The notes beneath the pieces were generated by a model, which worked only from the letters and a program-made list of their open reading frames with translations, was not told the DNA's origin and ran no database searches. A program made the translations under genes and the position numbers. Positions 18,444-27,272 of a DNA stretch of 64,000 nt are shown piece after piece. Positions within the stretch are counted from its first letter, which is position 1. Every line of letters starts with the position of its first letter. This DNA comes from an uncultured Polaribacter sp. (GTDB lineage Bacteria; Bacteroidota; Bacteroidia; Flavobacteriales; Flavobacteriaceae), in NCBI GenBank assembly GCA_947497755.1, contig CANMHT010000002.1:620001-684000 (forward strand). Direction: 5' to 3'.

Positions 18444-19463
18444 TTACATTGCAAGGATTGCTTGTTCTAGTTGATTTTTAAATTGGGATTTGTTATCAAC
18501 ATAAAAAGCTAAAGTTTTATACGGTTTTTTAATACCGTAAAGCCCAGTAAGTATATTTTCTTTTTTTAAGTGTAGTATAATATTATGACTTTCTAAATCT
18601 CCAAGTAATGCTAATTTTCGAGTGTGATCTGTTTGCTCTAAGTCTTTAGAACTAACTTCAATGCTTTCAATATCTTTAAGTTGAATCGTGCTTTCAGTCA
18701 TTATTCCATAGCGTAAAAACAACTGTCCGTTTTCTATACTAATTGGTCTTTTGAGCATAGATTTTAAAAATCCAAAAATTTGTAATCCAGAATATACGCT
18801 TAAAAAAGTAAGTATCCATGCGGAGATGCTACTCCATTTTAGCAATAAGAAATGCAAAGCAACGGTTTCAATAATAATGATACAAATAAGAGCAATAAAT
18901 AATGCTACAGAACCACTTTCTTTGTGGTAAGAGAATTCATTTTCTTTTAAAGGTCTTTTTTTCCAATAAACAAATCCATAATAGAAAACGGCAATTTCTG
19001 TAACAATAGGACTAACAGTAGCTTTTGGTAGTAGCTCTAAACAAGTGCTTTTTAGCGTAGTAAAAAAATCAAAAGAAGCAGTTTTATTAAGTCGATATTG
19101 TTTGGCAACTTTTCTAATATTATAAATAACAAAAGAAACGACTGCTATTTCTATTAAAGGAAGTGCCCAAGTTTTAAATAGGATTAGGTACTGTTGATTT
19201 TCTGTTGGAAGAATAAATGAGCCAACAACCAATCCAAGTATTAAAAAAGGAACTACTGTTGTTTTTGGAATTTTAGTTTTTCTAATGAGTAAAAAGTAAA
19301 CTAAAGGAGCAGTTAATAAAAGATCAAAAGTAATGGCAATGGATAAACTATCAGGGTTACTTTTGAAAATAGAAGATTTGGCAATCAATACCATTGTTCC
19401 AATAATCAAAAAAGGAATTCCGAAAATAAAAATAGGATTTTGAAAGTTGACCGTTTTGTTCAT
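18444..19463 (-). CDS. Multi-pass membrane protein with C-terminal PH-like domain, unknown function
   Basis: A 339-residue protein with about eight hydrophobic segments in two groups (residues 10-115 and 145-240). The C-terminal ~95 residues are soluble, starting RPISIENGQLFLRYGIMTES and running through alternating strands with IQLKDIESIEVS, a pattern like bacterial PH (bPH2) domains. No enzymatic motif is visible. It is monocistronic or the last gene of a short unit and ends at a strong terminator. It lies beside serine hydrolase genes, but no functional link can be shown. Confidence 0.75.
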   Translation of the reverse strand: MNKTVNFQNPIFIFGIPFLIIGTMVLIAKSSIFKSNPDSLSIAITFDLLLTAPLVYFLLIRKTKIPKTTVVPFLILGLVVGSFILPTENQQYLILFKTWALPLIEIAVVSFVIYNIRKVAKQYRLNKTASFDFFTTLKSTCLELLPKATVSPIVTEIAVFYYGFVYWKKRPLKENEFSYHKESGSVALFIALICIIIIETVALHFLLLKWSSISAWILTFLSVYSGLQIFGFLKSMLKRPISIENGQLFLRYGIMTESTIQLKDIESIEVSSKDLEQTDHTRKLALLGDLESHNIILHLKKENILTGLYGIKKPYKTLAFYVDNKSQFKNQLEQAILAM

Positions 19464-19522
19464 AAACTGCTTTGTTTTAGGTATTAAAGATACAACTTAT
19501 TAGTGTAAAAAGAGCGTGAAAT

Positions 19523-19756
19523 TTACGCGAGTTCTCCTCTGTGTGGAATTAAAGCATCTCTATAAGTTTTCATGTCAACTTCATCAACAGTAACAAAAGC
19601 AATACTATGATATTCGTTCAATTCTTCGTGGTCAATTTCGTAGTAATGTAGCTTTTCTGCTGTAGCAAATTCTTTTAAATGGATGCAGTGATGTTTTGCG
19701 GTTTCTAAACCATCTTCGCCTTTAAAGTCCCAAATTAATTTTAGCTTTCTATTCAT
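19523..19756 (-). CDS. Small hypothetical protein (77 aa)
   Basis: A 77-residue soluble acidic protein, with several His and Glu residues (AKHHCIHLKEF, YYEIDHEELNEYH). No signal peptide or membrane segment. The composition and lack of conflicting genes on the other strand support a real gene; I recognise no family. It starts with ATG and is flanked by short AT-rich gaps. Confidence 0.65.
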   Translation of the reverse strand: MNRKLKLIWDFKGEDGLETAKHHCIHLKEFATAEKLHYYEIDHEELNEYHSIAFVTVDEVDMKTYRDALIPHRGELA

Positions 19757-19825
19757 ACAACAAAAATACCCATTTCAACTGAATGAAATGAGTATTTTAC
19801 ATACAAAAAATAACAATCAACCAAT

Positions 19826-20737
19826 CTACTTGGTTATTTGTGTTACTGTCCAATCATAATTGATTTTCTTTTTTAAATATTTTTTTAAAGGTTCTAATCC
19901 AATTGCTTTTCTTCGTTGATCTACATAAGTAGGATTTTGAATAGGAAACGGCTCTAATTGCCTTTTGCTATTGTATCTAAATTGCATGCCAAAAAGCTGA
20001 GGTTTATTAGTATTTACTAAAATGCGATCTTGAATTTTAGCATATTCTATACAGCTGCCTTCTTTTTGCAAACAAGCACTCTTAATTTTTGGTAAGTATT
20101 TAATTCGCATTTCTTCACCCTCTAAATGGTTGATGATTAATAACGGAGCATCCGATGCTAACTTACCAACGGTAGAATAAGTTGGCCATCCATATTGTTC
20201 AATTAACCTTTCTAATTCTGAAAAATTAGTTTTTCCAATTTCCTTTTTTTGAGCGGCAATTGGATAATACCAATGTGGAATGTAGGCGTTCTTCATATAA
20301 AATCGTTTTGCCATATCTAATTGGTAATCCAACGCTTGATCTTTCATAATCAATTTTAACAGAGCTAAAGCATAGGTTGGTTTTTTTAATGCAGTGTTTT
20401 TTTGCTGAAACTTCTGTAATTGATTGGTTTCAATTTTATTCCATCTTTTGTCTTGAGTAAGATTTAACAAGTCATTATCGGCCAAAGCCCAAAGTGTAGT
20501 GTCGTTTTTTAAAGCGATGTTTAAATAATGAAATGCACTATCTTTTTGGTAAGTTAATGCATAAGCACAAGCTAAATTATATACCAATTTTGTTGCAGAT
20601 GGATTTTTTGAATAATCACTTTTGTAGGCTTCAATTGCTTTTTGTAATTCCCCTTTTGCTCTTAAATCATCTCCTTTGCTTTGAGCATTTGTAATGAATA
20701 TAAAAAAGAAGAATAAAGGTGCTAGTAATAATTTCAT
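19826..20737 (-). CDS. Secreted TPR protein with DUF6624-like domain
   Basis: A 303-residue exported protein (signal peptide MKLLLAPLFFFFIFITNAQS). The N-terminal part contains tetratricopeptide-like helices (GELQKAIEAYKSDYSKNPSA, NLACAYALTYQKDSAFHYLN). The C-terminal part, from ERLIEQYGWPTYSTVGKLA to DQRRKAIGLEPL, matches the pattern of DUF6624 proteins (GWPT..., LEDRILV-like QDRILVNTNKPQLFGMQF, DQRRKAIGL). Function of the family is unknown. Its start codon overlaps the stop of the small membrane protein upstream (TAATG), so the two are coupled. Confidence 0.8.
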   Translation of the reverse strand: MKLLLAPLFFFFIFITNAQSKGDDLRAKGELQKAIEAYKSDYSKNPSATKLVYNLACAYALTYQKDSAFHYLNIALKNDTTLWALADNDLLNLTQDKRWNKIETNQLQKFQQKNTALKKPTYALALLKLIMKDQALDYQLDMAKRFYMKNAYIPHWYYPIAAQKKEIGKTNFSELERLIEQYGWPTYSTVGKLASDAPLLIINHLEGEEMRIKYLPKIKSACLQKEGSCIEYAKIQDRILVNTNKPQLFGMQFRYNSKRQLEPFPIQNPTYVDQRRKAIGLEPLKKYLKKKINYDWTVTQITK

Positions 20738-21093
20738 TATTTGTTCTCAGTTTTTAAAGGAGTGGCAAGTAGTTTTATTAACATAGCAATGGCAATTCCT
20801 AAAACAGGAGTAATGATTACATTAGATAAGCCACCAAATAGTAAATGACTAGCGATGCCTTTTGCTTTAGAAATAAAATAGAAGCTATGCATTAAACCTA
20901 AAAGCAAAGAAAAAAGCGCAATGCTTAAAGACCAGTTTACAAGTTTGTTTAATTTTTCATTGTAGATAGATTGCATTTCTTTGTGCGTCATTTTTTTATA
21001 GAAAAATAGAATAGCAGCAATTAAAAAAGCATATAAAAGGATCACAAATTTTAGATCGCCATTTGTTAGAAAATCGATAAAAGGCATTCTCAT
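20737..21093 (-). CDS. Very small ExbB/MotA-like membrane protein
   Basis: A 118-residue membrane protein with three hydrophobic segments (about residues 12-32, 50-72 and 83-108) and a charged loop KKMTHKEMQSIYNEKLNK between the first two. The second and third segments (LFSLLLGLMHSFYFI and GGLSNVIITPVLGIAIAML) resemble the last two helices of ExbB/TolQ/MotA proton channels, where GLLGTVxGM and the Thr-containing last helix occur. It is similar in size and layout to the protein at 22228-22581. One-base overlap with the TPR-DUF6624 gene downstream and 18 bases after the serine hydrolase upstream mark an operon. The channel relation is inferred from pattern only. Confidence 0.65.
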   Translation of the reverse strand: MRMPFIDFLTNGDLKFVILLYAFLIAAILFFYKKMTHKEMQSIYNEKLNKLVNWSLSIALFSLLLGLMHSFYFISKAKGIASHLLFGGLSNVIITPVLGIAIAMLIKLLATPLKTENK

Positions 21094-21111
21094 AAGTATA
21101 AGTTTTAAGGG

Positions 21112-22158
21112 TTATTTATTTTGTTTAATAGTTTGTAAATATGATTTGTATAGCGTAATAATTATATCAGTGCTAGAAACTGATAGTGCATTAAATGTAA
21201 ATGCTATCGTAAGCTTTTTTTGAGGTATGTAAACAACCATAGATCTAAAGCCATCAATTGCTCCGTTATGACCGTAGATGGTTTCTCCATTAAAATTAGC
21301 TACAGAAACTCCCATTCCCATTTCATCTTGTGGAGTTGTCATTTGTTTAATGGATTTCTGTGAGATAATTTTCCCATTAAATAGCGCATTGTAAAATGTT
21401 GCAACATCTTTAGCAGTAGAAGTGATTGCGCCAGCTCCCATTGGTCCTGTTAAATCTGTATGATAGGTAATAGGTTTCCAAACTCCATTTTCTGGATAGT
21501 AACACATGGCTTCATTTTTACTTAAGTCTAAATCTTTTTGAAAGTAGGTGTTTTTTAATCCTATTTTATTGGAAATTCTCTTTTTAAGAATTTTGTTAAA
21601 AGTCTTCTTTTCTACAATTTCGGCGATATAAGAAAGTAAAATATAATTGGTATTGGAGTAGGCTGATTTACTATCAGGTTTAAAATCACTTTGGTATTTT
21701 TTTATGCGTGCTAGCATTTGCTTTCTATCTCTAGGTTTGCTAATCCAAGATTCAAATCCCTTCTCATTAGTGATGTTGTACAAGCCGCTTCTATGGTAGA
21801 GCATATGCTTAATTGTAATATTTTCTGCATTTGGAATGTCAGGGAAATAAGTAGCTAATTTTTCATCAAGATTGATTTTTCCTTCCTCTACTAATTGTAA
21901 AATAATTGTTGATGTAAAAGTTTTTGTAACAGAACCAATTCTATATAAGGTGTTTTTATTTGCCTTTTTTTGTTTTTCTAAGTTTGCAAAACCAATGGAT
22001 TTGTGATAAACTTCTTTTCCATTTTTAAAGATGCTTATTGTTCCCATGGCTTTATTTTTAGATTCTAAATGTGTTGAGAATTCATCTAAAGTTTGAGATT
22101 GTGAACAGCTAATAAAAGCGCATAGGAATACCATTAGGAGTATAGATCCTTTTTTCAT
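21112..22158 (-). CDS. Class C serine hydrolase (beta-lactamase-like), lipoprotein
   Basis: A 348-residue serine hydrolase of the class C beta-lactamase / D-aminopeptidase superfamily, exported as a lipoprotein (LLMVFLCAFISCSQS). SxxK is in GSVTKTF, the Y-x-N motif in SAYSNTNY, and the third box is YGHNGAIDGF. Members hydrolyse a range of amide and ester substrates; the natural one is not predictable. It is the intact paralogue of the frameshifted gene 2.8 kb downstream. It sits between two small ExbB-like membrane proteins in a minus-strand cluster, with a LytS/LytTR pair divergent beyond. Confidence 0.9.
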   Translation of the reverse strand: MKKGSILLMVFLCAFISCSQSQTLDEFSTHLESKNKAMGTISIFKNGKEVYHKSIGFANLEKQKKANKNTLYRIGSVTKTFTSTIILQLVEEGKINLDEKLATYFPDIPNAENITIKHMLYHRSGLYNITNEKGFESWISKPRDRKQMLARIKKYQSDFKPDSKSAYSNTNYILLSYIAEIVEKKTFNKILKKRISNKIGLKNTYFQKDLDLSKNEAMCYYPENGVWKPITYHTDLTGPMGAGAITSTAKDVATFYNALFNGKIISQKSIKQMTTPQDEMGMGVSVANFNGETIYGHNGAIDGFRSMVVYIPQKKLTIAFTFNALSVSSTDIIITLYKSYLQTIKQNK

Positions 22159-22227
22159 AATGATTAAAATTTAAGTGTGAATATTTTAGAAGTTAATTAC
22201 TTCTTTTTTAAGGTTAATGCAATTGAG

Positions 22228-22581
22228 CTAGTCTTTTTTTAAGCTAGTAAGCATTATTGCTCCTGCTTGGCCTATTAGAAAGGTAACCATTCCAAAAGTA
22301 GGAGGGAGAATTCCGAACTTAAATCCCCCAACAATTACTATAGGGTTAATATCTCCATTAATTTCTACTATTTTATCTAATGCTTGAATTAGACCTAAAG
22401 TAAATCCTAAAAAACCAAAGACTAAAGTAAAAAGACTAACGGATTTTAATAGGTTTAAATTTTTTTTAGAATTATTTTTAATTCCTCTGAGAATAAGAAA
22501 AATTATAATTATTAATAAGAGTAATATTGGAACCATAAAACCATAACCTCCGTCTGATAATAAATGTGTCATTAATGTCAT
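22228..22581 (-). CDS. Very small ExbB/MotA-like membrane protein
   Basis: A 117-residue membrane protein with three hydrophobic segments (about residues 14-32, 46-66 and 84-112). FLGFTLGLIQALDKI followed after a short loop by GGFKFGILPPTFGMVTFLIG resembles the conserved core of ExbB/TolQ channels (GLLGTVxGMI...; G-x-x-x-A-L-x-x-T-x-x-G-L), but the large cytoplasmic loops of real ExbB are missing. No ExbD partner is adjacent; one occurs at 54.6 kb. It heads the minus-strand cluster with the serine hydrolase and diverges from the LytS-type kinase. Confidence 0.65.
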   Translation of the reverse strand: MTLMTHLLSDGGYGFMVPILLLLIIIIFLILRGIKNNSKKNLNLLKSVSLFTLVFGFLGFTLGLIQALDKIVEINGDINPIVIVGGFKFGILPPTFGMVTFLIGQAGAIMLTSLKKD

Positions 22582-22659
22582 AACTATACTGTTTTTGTGT
22601 GACTAAACTATTTTATTATTATTCTCTATTTTTTTAAAAGAGACTAAATTACCATTTTA

Positions 22660-22693
22660 TGTGGCATTTAACCATATTGTGACATTTAAATGT
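22660..22693. promoter_or_regulatory. Direct repeat and palindrome between the divergent genes
   Basis: TGTGGCATTTAA (22660-22671) and TGTGACATTTAA (22678-22689) are near-identical direct repeats 18 bases apart. The second runs into the perfect palindrome ACATTTAAATGT (22682-22693). Paired direct repeats are the usual form of LytTR binding sites, and the LytTR regulator is encoded just downstream. Operator function is inference. Confidence 0.45.
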
Positions 22694-22720
22694 AAAAAAG
22701 AATTAAATCTGTAGAATGAC

Positions 22721-23857
22721 ATGCTTAATTTGAAATTAGTCTATAATTATCAGTTAAAAACAATCAATTTTAGGTTATTTACAGTCGTGAAAAAAATGTA
22801 TTTAAAGATATTTAAGGGTTTTGTAACACATCTGTCATTTTGGATGTTAGTTTGGTTTTTCTTTAGAACTTTTTTTAGTGTAGGTAGTTCTAATCAACAA
22901 TTTATATTTTGGTTTTCTGTTTTATTAAGTGTAATATCTATTATCGCTTCTTATGTGTTTATTTACAATTTAATACCTAATTATTTATTGAAGAGAAAAT
23001 ACAGTGAGTTTGCACTATACACAGTATATGCTTCAGTATTTGTTACCTGTGGTGTTTTTATGACTGTGGCTTTTGGTTTTGTTTTTTACTTTAATTTAGA
23101 GTATCAGAGAATGCCAGCTTTAACTAAGAGTTCTTCTGTGATTTTAGTTTGCGTAATGTTGATTATTACCTTAGCTAGTGTAATAAAGATATTATCACAC
23201 AATTACAAGTCACTAGAAGAGAATAAGACGTTGGAAAATAAAATACTTCAAACTCAATTACAATTAAAAGATCAGGAGTTAAGGTTTTTAAAAATGCAAA
23301 TTCACCCTCATTTTTTGTTCAATTCTTTAAATACTATTTATGGTTTTGCTTTAAAGAAAAAGGAAGAAGCACCAGAAATGATTTTAAAACTTTCGAATTT
23401 GTTAGATTATATTTTGTATCAGGTTAATAAACCAACGGTAAATTTAGAAGATGAGGTATTTCATTTACAAGATTATATTTCTTTAGAAGAAATGCGTTTT
23501 AATGATACTTTAGAAGTTAATTTTAAAAAAGGAAACTTAGATAAAACCATACAAATTGCTCCGATGTTATTGATTCCCTTTTTAGAAAATAGTTTTAAAC
23601 ATGGGAAAATTTTAGATGGTAAATTGCAAGTGAATTTAGAACTTTCAGTGGACGAACATTTGTTGTTTTTTAGAATAGAGAATACAGCAGATAATTCTAA
23701 AGATACTAGAGCAGGTATTGGGTTAGAAAATATAAAAAAGAGATTAGAAGTATTGTATCCTAATGCTTATGAGTTAGAAATTATAAATGGTCAAAACTTA
23801 TATAAAGTGGCGCTTAAAATAAATTTAAAAGGATTAAAAATAGAAAGAGATGCCTAA
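22721..23857 (+). CDS. LytS-type sensor histidine kinase
   Basis: A 378-residue kinase of the His_kinase (PF06580) type. Four transmembrane helices (about residues 35-165) are followed by a coiled-coil linker and the phosphoacceptor motif QIHPHFLFNSLNTIYGFA, then the ATP-binding part with PFLENSFKHG (N box) and GIGLENIKKRLE (G box). There is no recognisable extracellular sensor domain. The start is uncertain: ATG at 22721 or ATG at 22796 (MYLKIFK), the latter giving a more usual N-terminus. It overlaps the LytTR regulator by eight bases and is its evident partner. Confidence 0.93.
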   Translation: MLNLKLVYNYQLKTINFRLFTVVKKMYLKIFKGFVTHLSFWMLVWFFFRTFFSVGSSNQQFIFWFSVLLSVISIIASYVFIYNLIPNYLLKRKYSEFALYTVYASVFVTCGVFMTVAFGFVFYFNLEYQRMPALTKSSSVILVCVMLIITLASVIKILSHNYKSLEENKTLENKILQTQLQLKDQELRFLKMQIHPHFLFNSLNTIYGFALKKKEEAPEMILKLSNLLDYILYQVNKPTVNLEDEVFHLQDYISLEEMRFNDTLEVNFKKGNLDKTIQIAPMLLIPFLENSFKHGKILDGKLQVNLELSVDEHLLFFRIENTADNSKDTRAGIGLENIKKRLEVLYPNAYELEIINGQNLYKVALKINLKGLKIERDA

Positions 23858-24563
23858 AAAAATAACCTGTGTTGTTGTTGATGATGAACCTATTGCAAGA
23901 GATATTTTAACTTCTTATATAGAGAAGATTCCTAATTTGCATCTTGTAAAAAGTTGTAAAAATGCCATGGAAGCTTTTGAAGAAATGAATAAAAGTTCGA
24001 TAGATTTATTTTTTCTAGATATCAATATGCCAGAAATTACAGGGCTCTCTTTAGCAAAATTGATTCCCAAACATTCAAAAGTAATTTTTACCACAGCATA
24101 TAGAGAATATGCATTAGAAGGATTTAATTTAAAAGCAGTAGACTATTTATTAAAACCCATAGCATTTGATCGTTTTTTAGAAGCTGTAAATACTTATTTT
24201 GAGGCGGTTAAACCTGTAGTAAATACTGCAGCAGTTGATGAAAGCTTTAAATCAGATTTCTTTTTTGTAAGATCAGAAAGAAAAATGGTGAAAATTAATT
24301 TTAATGAAATTATTTATATCGAAAGTTTAAGTGATTATCTGAAAATTCACTTTCAAGACAAATCTGTGGTTACTAGAGAAACCATAACAAATATAGAAGC
24401 TAAACTTCCTCAACAAAAGTTTTTAAGAACTCATCGATCGTATATTGTGGCTTTAAATAGAATAGAATCCTATACAAATGAGTATGTTGAGCTTCAAAAA
24501 AAAGCAATCCCGATTAGCAGATCTTATAAAGAAGCGATTTTAAATAAATTGGAAAATTTATAA
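23850..24563 (+). CDS. LytTR-family response regulator
   Basis: A 237-residue two-component regulator. The receiver domain has the acidic pair in VVVDDEPIARD, the phospho-acceptor Asp in FFLDINMPEITG, and the conserved Thr and Lys (FTTAY, LLKPI). The C-terminal LytTR DNA-binding domain starts at FFFVRSERKMVKINFNEI and includes YIESLSDYLKIH and the typical FLRTHRSYIVALNRI. Overlap with the kinase gene shows joint expression. Likely targets are its own promoter and the divergent cluster, judged from the repeat at 22660-22693. Confidence 0.94.
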   Translation: MPKKITCVVVDDEPIARDILTSYIEKIPNLHLVKSCKNAMEAFEEMNKSSIDLFFLDINMPEITGLSLAKLIPKHSKVIFTTAYREYALEGFNLKAVDYLLKPIAFDRFLEAVNTYFEAVKPVVNTAAVDESFKSDFFFVRSERKMVKINFNEIIYIESLSDYLKIHFQDKSVVTRETITNIEAKLPQQKFLRTHRSYIVALNRIESYTNEYVELQKKAIPISRSYKEAILNKLENL

Positions 24564-24598
24564 AGATTTAAAGTATCTTTACGGCAAATATTTCCAAA

Positions 24599-25678
24599 TT
24601 GAATACAAAACAATTTATTCCAGAAAAGAGTACTTCTTTTATAGATAATAAAACCTACAAATGGCAAACACCAAGCAATATCGCTTTGGTTAAATATTGG
24701 GGTAAAAGCGATCCTCAGCTGCCTAAAAATGCTTCAATAAGTTTTACATTAAATAATTGTCATACTATTACTTCTGTATCTTTTAGTAAGTCAACAAACG
24801 TAAATGAAATCAATTTTGAATTGTTTTTTGAAGGGCAAAAGAAAGATGCTTTTAAGCCTAAAATTGCTCAGTTTTTTGAAAGAATTCAAAACTATTGCCC
24901 CTACCTTTTAGAATATGATATGGTTATCGATTCAGAAAATTCTTTTCCACATAGTAGTGGAATTGCTTCTTCTGCAAGCGGACTCTCAGCAATAGCCATG
25001 TGTGTAATGAGTTTGGAAAAAGAGTTATATCCAAATATTTCAGAAGATTTTATAAAGAAAAAAGCTTCTTTTTTAGCAAGATTAGGATCAGGAAGTGCAA
25101 GTAGAAGTATTGAAGGACCTTTGGTTGTTTGGGGGAATCATCCAGAAATTGAAGGGAGTTCTGATTTATTTGGAGTAAAATTTTCTAAAAAAGTACATCC
25201 AATTTTTGAGAATTATCAGGATGCAATTTTGTTAGTTGATAAAGGAGAAAAACAAGTGTCAAGTACAGTTGGTCATAACTTAATGCATAATCATCCTTTT
25301 GCAAATCAACGATTTAATCAAGCAAACGAAAATCTTTCTAAGCTTTCTAAGATATTGCAAGAAGGAGATATAGATGCTTTTATTTCTATTGTAGAAAGTG
25401 AAGCGTTAACATTGCATGCAATGATGTTAACAAGTAATCCATACTTTATTTTAATGAAGCCAAATACTTTAGAAATTATCAATAGAATTTGGAGCTATAG
25501 AAATGAAACTAATAGTAAGCTTTGTTTTACCCTAGATGCTGGAGCTAATGTACACCTTTTGTATCCAGAGAATGAAAAGGAGCAAGTAGGTTTATTCATT
25601 AAAAATGAGTTGTCTAGCTTTTGTCAAAATGAACAATTTATTTTAGATAAAGTGGGAATTGGTGCAAAAATTTTGTAA
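24599..25678 (+). CDS. mvaD: Diphosphomevalonate decarboxylase
   Basis: A 359-residue GHMP-superfamily enzyme that converts mevalonate-5-diphosphate to isopentenyl diphosphate. Signatures: SNIALVKYWGKSD at residues about 26-38, FPHSSGIASSASGLSA (phosphate loop) and LDAGANVHLLYP, which carries the catalytic Asp region. The start codon is TTG; no ATG is available before the first conserved block, and the resulting N-terminus MNTKQFIPE is in keeping with the family. TATCTTTA, one base off the -7 consensus, lies about 19 bases upstream. It begins the second mevalonate cluster. Confidence 0.95.
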   Translation: MNTKQFIPEKSTSFIDNKTYKWQTPSNIALVKYWGKSDPQLPKNASISFTLNNCHTITSVSFSKSTNVNEINFELFFEGQKKDAFKPKIAQFFERIQNYCPYLLEYDMVIDSENSFPHSSGIASSASGLSAIAMCVMSLEKELYPNISEDFIKKKASFLARLGSGSASRSIEGPLVVWGNHPEIEGSSDLFGVKFSKKVHPIFENYQDAILLVDKGEKQVSSTVGHNLMHNHPFANQRFNQANENLSKLSKILQEGDIDAFISIVESEALTLHAMMLTSNPYFILMKPNTLEIINRIWSYRNETNSKLCFTLDAGANVHLLYPENEKEQVGLFIKNELSSFCQNEQFILDKVGIGAKIL

Positions 25679-25705
25679 CTTACTTACAACATTAAATTAT
25701 TTATC

Positions 25706-26278
25706 ATGAAAACTACAACTATACTTGCCTCTATTGTTGTTGGGTTTTTAACTACTTCAGTTTTTGCTCAAGGTACTGTTTGGTTTGATTCAAATTGGAA
25801 TCCAACACAAAAAGAGAAGGCCAAATATTATAGACCAGCACCAAAAACTCAAAAAAATGGATATTGGATTGTTGATTACTATATGAATGGAACTGTTCAA
25901 ATGGAAGGCTTTAGCTTAAATAATAGTGTTAATAAAGAGAAGTTTCACGGTTTGGTAAAGTACTATTTTGCAAATGGAGTTCTTTATCAAGAAATTAATT
26001 TTGAAAAAGGAGAGATTGATGGCGAAAGAAAAATCTATTTTGAAACAGGGAAATTAAAGAACAAACGAGAGTACTATAAAGGAAAAGCCGATGGTAAATT
26101 CTTTGAATATTATAAAACAGGTGAGCTTCATGTGAATGGAAGTTATGAAGATGGGATGAAAGATGGAGTTTGGAAAACCTATTATAAGAACGGAAAAATA
26201 AAAGAAAGAGGTAAGTACGAGAAAGGGAAAAAAATTGGTATTTGGAAAACTTTTTATAAAAATGTGTATAAGAAGTAA
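25706..26278 (+). CDS. Secreted MORN-repeat (YwqK-like) protein
   Basis: A 190-residue exported protein (signal peptide ending TTSVFAQG). At least five MORN-type repeats follow, with the pattern G-x-x-x-x-Y-Y-x-N/T-G-x-L/I-x-x-x-G-x-Y (for example GKFFEYYKTGELHVNGSYEDG, here quoted in two parts: GKFFEYYKTGELH and VNGSYEDG). Databases often call such proteins YwqK-family antitoxins, but no toxin gene is near, and the export signal argues against that role. It lies between two mevalonate pathway genes with short gaps and may simply be co-transcribed. Confidence 0.85.
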   Translation: MKTTTILASIVVGFLTTSVFAQGTVWFDSNWNPTQKEKAKYYRPAPKTQKNGYWIVDYYMNGTVQMEGFSLNNSVNKEKFHGLVKYYFANGVLYQEINFEKGEIDGERKIYFETGKLKNKREYYKGKADGKFFEYYKTGELHVNGSYEDGMKDGVWKTYYKNGKIKERGKYEKGKKIGIWKTFYKNVYKK

Positions 26279-26286
26279 TTAAATCT

Positions 26287-26294
26287 TATTTTTG
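26287..26294 (+). promoter_or_regulatory. Candidate -7 box for mevalonate kinase
   Basis: TATTTTTG matches TAnnTTTG, 34 bases before the ATG at 26329. No clear -33 TTG. Confidence 0.35.
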
Positions 26295-26328
26295 TAACTA
26301 ATTATTCTTGCTTAGGAAAAAAGAAATT

Positions 26329-27255
26329 ATGAAAGGACCTTTGTTTTATGCTAAAATATTACTCTTTGGAGAATATGGAATCATTAAAGATTCCAAAGGA
26401 TTAGCAATTCCATTTAATGCGTATAGAGGCGCTCTAAAATCTGTAAATAACTTAACAGGTGAAGCAAAAAAATCAAACACGAATTTATTTAAATTCTATC
26501 AGTATTTATTTGATTTAAATTATAAAAACTTGTCTTTTAGATTGGATGAGTTTAAAGCTGATTTAGAGAACGGAATGTACTTTGATTCTTCAATTCCGCA
26601 AGGATATGGAGTAGGTAGCTCAGGTGCACTTGTGGCATCTATTTATGATAAGTATGCCAATAACAAGATTACGGTATTAGAAAATTTAACAAGAGATAAA
26701 CTGTTAGAGCTAAAAGAAACATTTAGTGTTATGGAATCTTTTTTTCACGGAAAAAGCTCTGGTTTAGACCCGTTAAATAGTTATCTAAGCTTGCCAATTT
26801 TAATTAATTCTAAAACAAATATTGAACCTGCTGGTATTCCTTCTCAAAAAGAAGGGAAAGGAGCGGTTTTCTTATTAGATTCTGAAATGATTGGAGAAAC
26901 TGAACCTATGGTAAGTATCTTTATGAATAAGATGAAAAATGAAGGGTTTAGAAAAATGCTAAACGAAGAGTTTGTTACTTATACAGATGCTTGTATTGAT
27001 GATTTTTTACATGGAAATGTAAAGTCTCTATTTGGTAATGTAAAACAATTATCTAAGATTGTACTAGCAAACTTTAAACCAATGATTCCTTCTGCTTTTC
27101 ATAAAGTATGGGAAAACGGAATTAAAACGAACAATTATTATCTGAAACTTTGTGGTTCTGGTGGTGGAGGCTATATCTTAGGGTTTACCGAAGATTACGA
27201 AAAAGCAAAAGAAGAACTACAAGATTATAAGTTAGAATTGGTTTACAGATTTTAA
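26329..27255 (+). CDS. Mevalonate kinase (GHMP family)
   Basis: A 308-residue GHMP kinase, starting MKGPLFYAKILLFGEYGII. The ATG at 26329 is preferred to an in-frame TTG at 26308, because it brings the conserved AKILLFGEYG motif to the expected distance from the N-terminus. Motif 2 is PQGYGVGSSGALVASI, a FHGKSSGLDPLNSY segment matches the H-G-x-x-S-G-x-D of mevalonate kinases with its catalytic Asp, and motif 3 is LCGSGGGGYILGF. Role: ATP-dependent phosphorylation of mevalonate. It is placed between mvaD and a UbiA prenyltransferase. Confidence 0.92.
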   Translation: MKGPLFYAKILLFGEYGIIKDSKGLAIPFNAYRGALKSVNNLTGEAKKSNTNLFKFYQYLFDLNYKNLSFRLDEFKADLENGMYFDSSIPQGYGVGSSGALVASIYDKYANNKITVLENLTRDKLLELKETFSVMESFFHGKSSGLDPLNSYLSLPILINSKTNIEPAGIPSQKEGKGAVFLLDSEMIGETEPMVSIFMNKMKNEGFRKMLNEEFVTYTDACIDDFLHGNVKSLFGNVKQLSKIVLANFKPMIPSAFHKVWENGIKTNNYYLKLCGSGGGGYILGFTEDYEKAKEELQDYKLELVYRF

Positions 27256-27272
27256 GTGCTAAAATTACCAAA

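Noticed and set aside
25706..26278. MORN protein as the antitoxin of a toxin-antitoxin pair
   Set aside because: It has an export signal and no toxin gene is adjacent; the name is a database habit.
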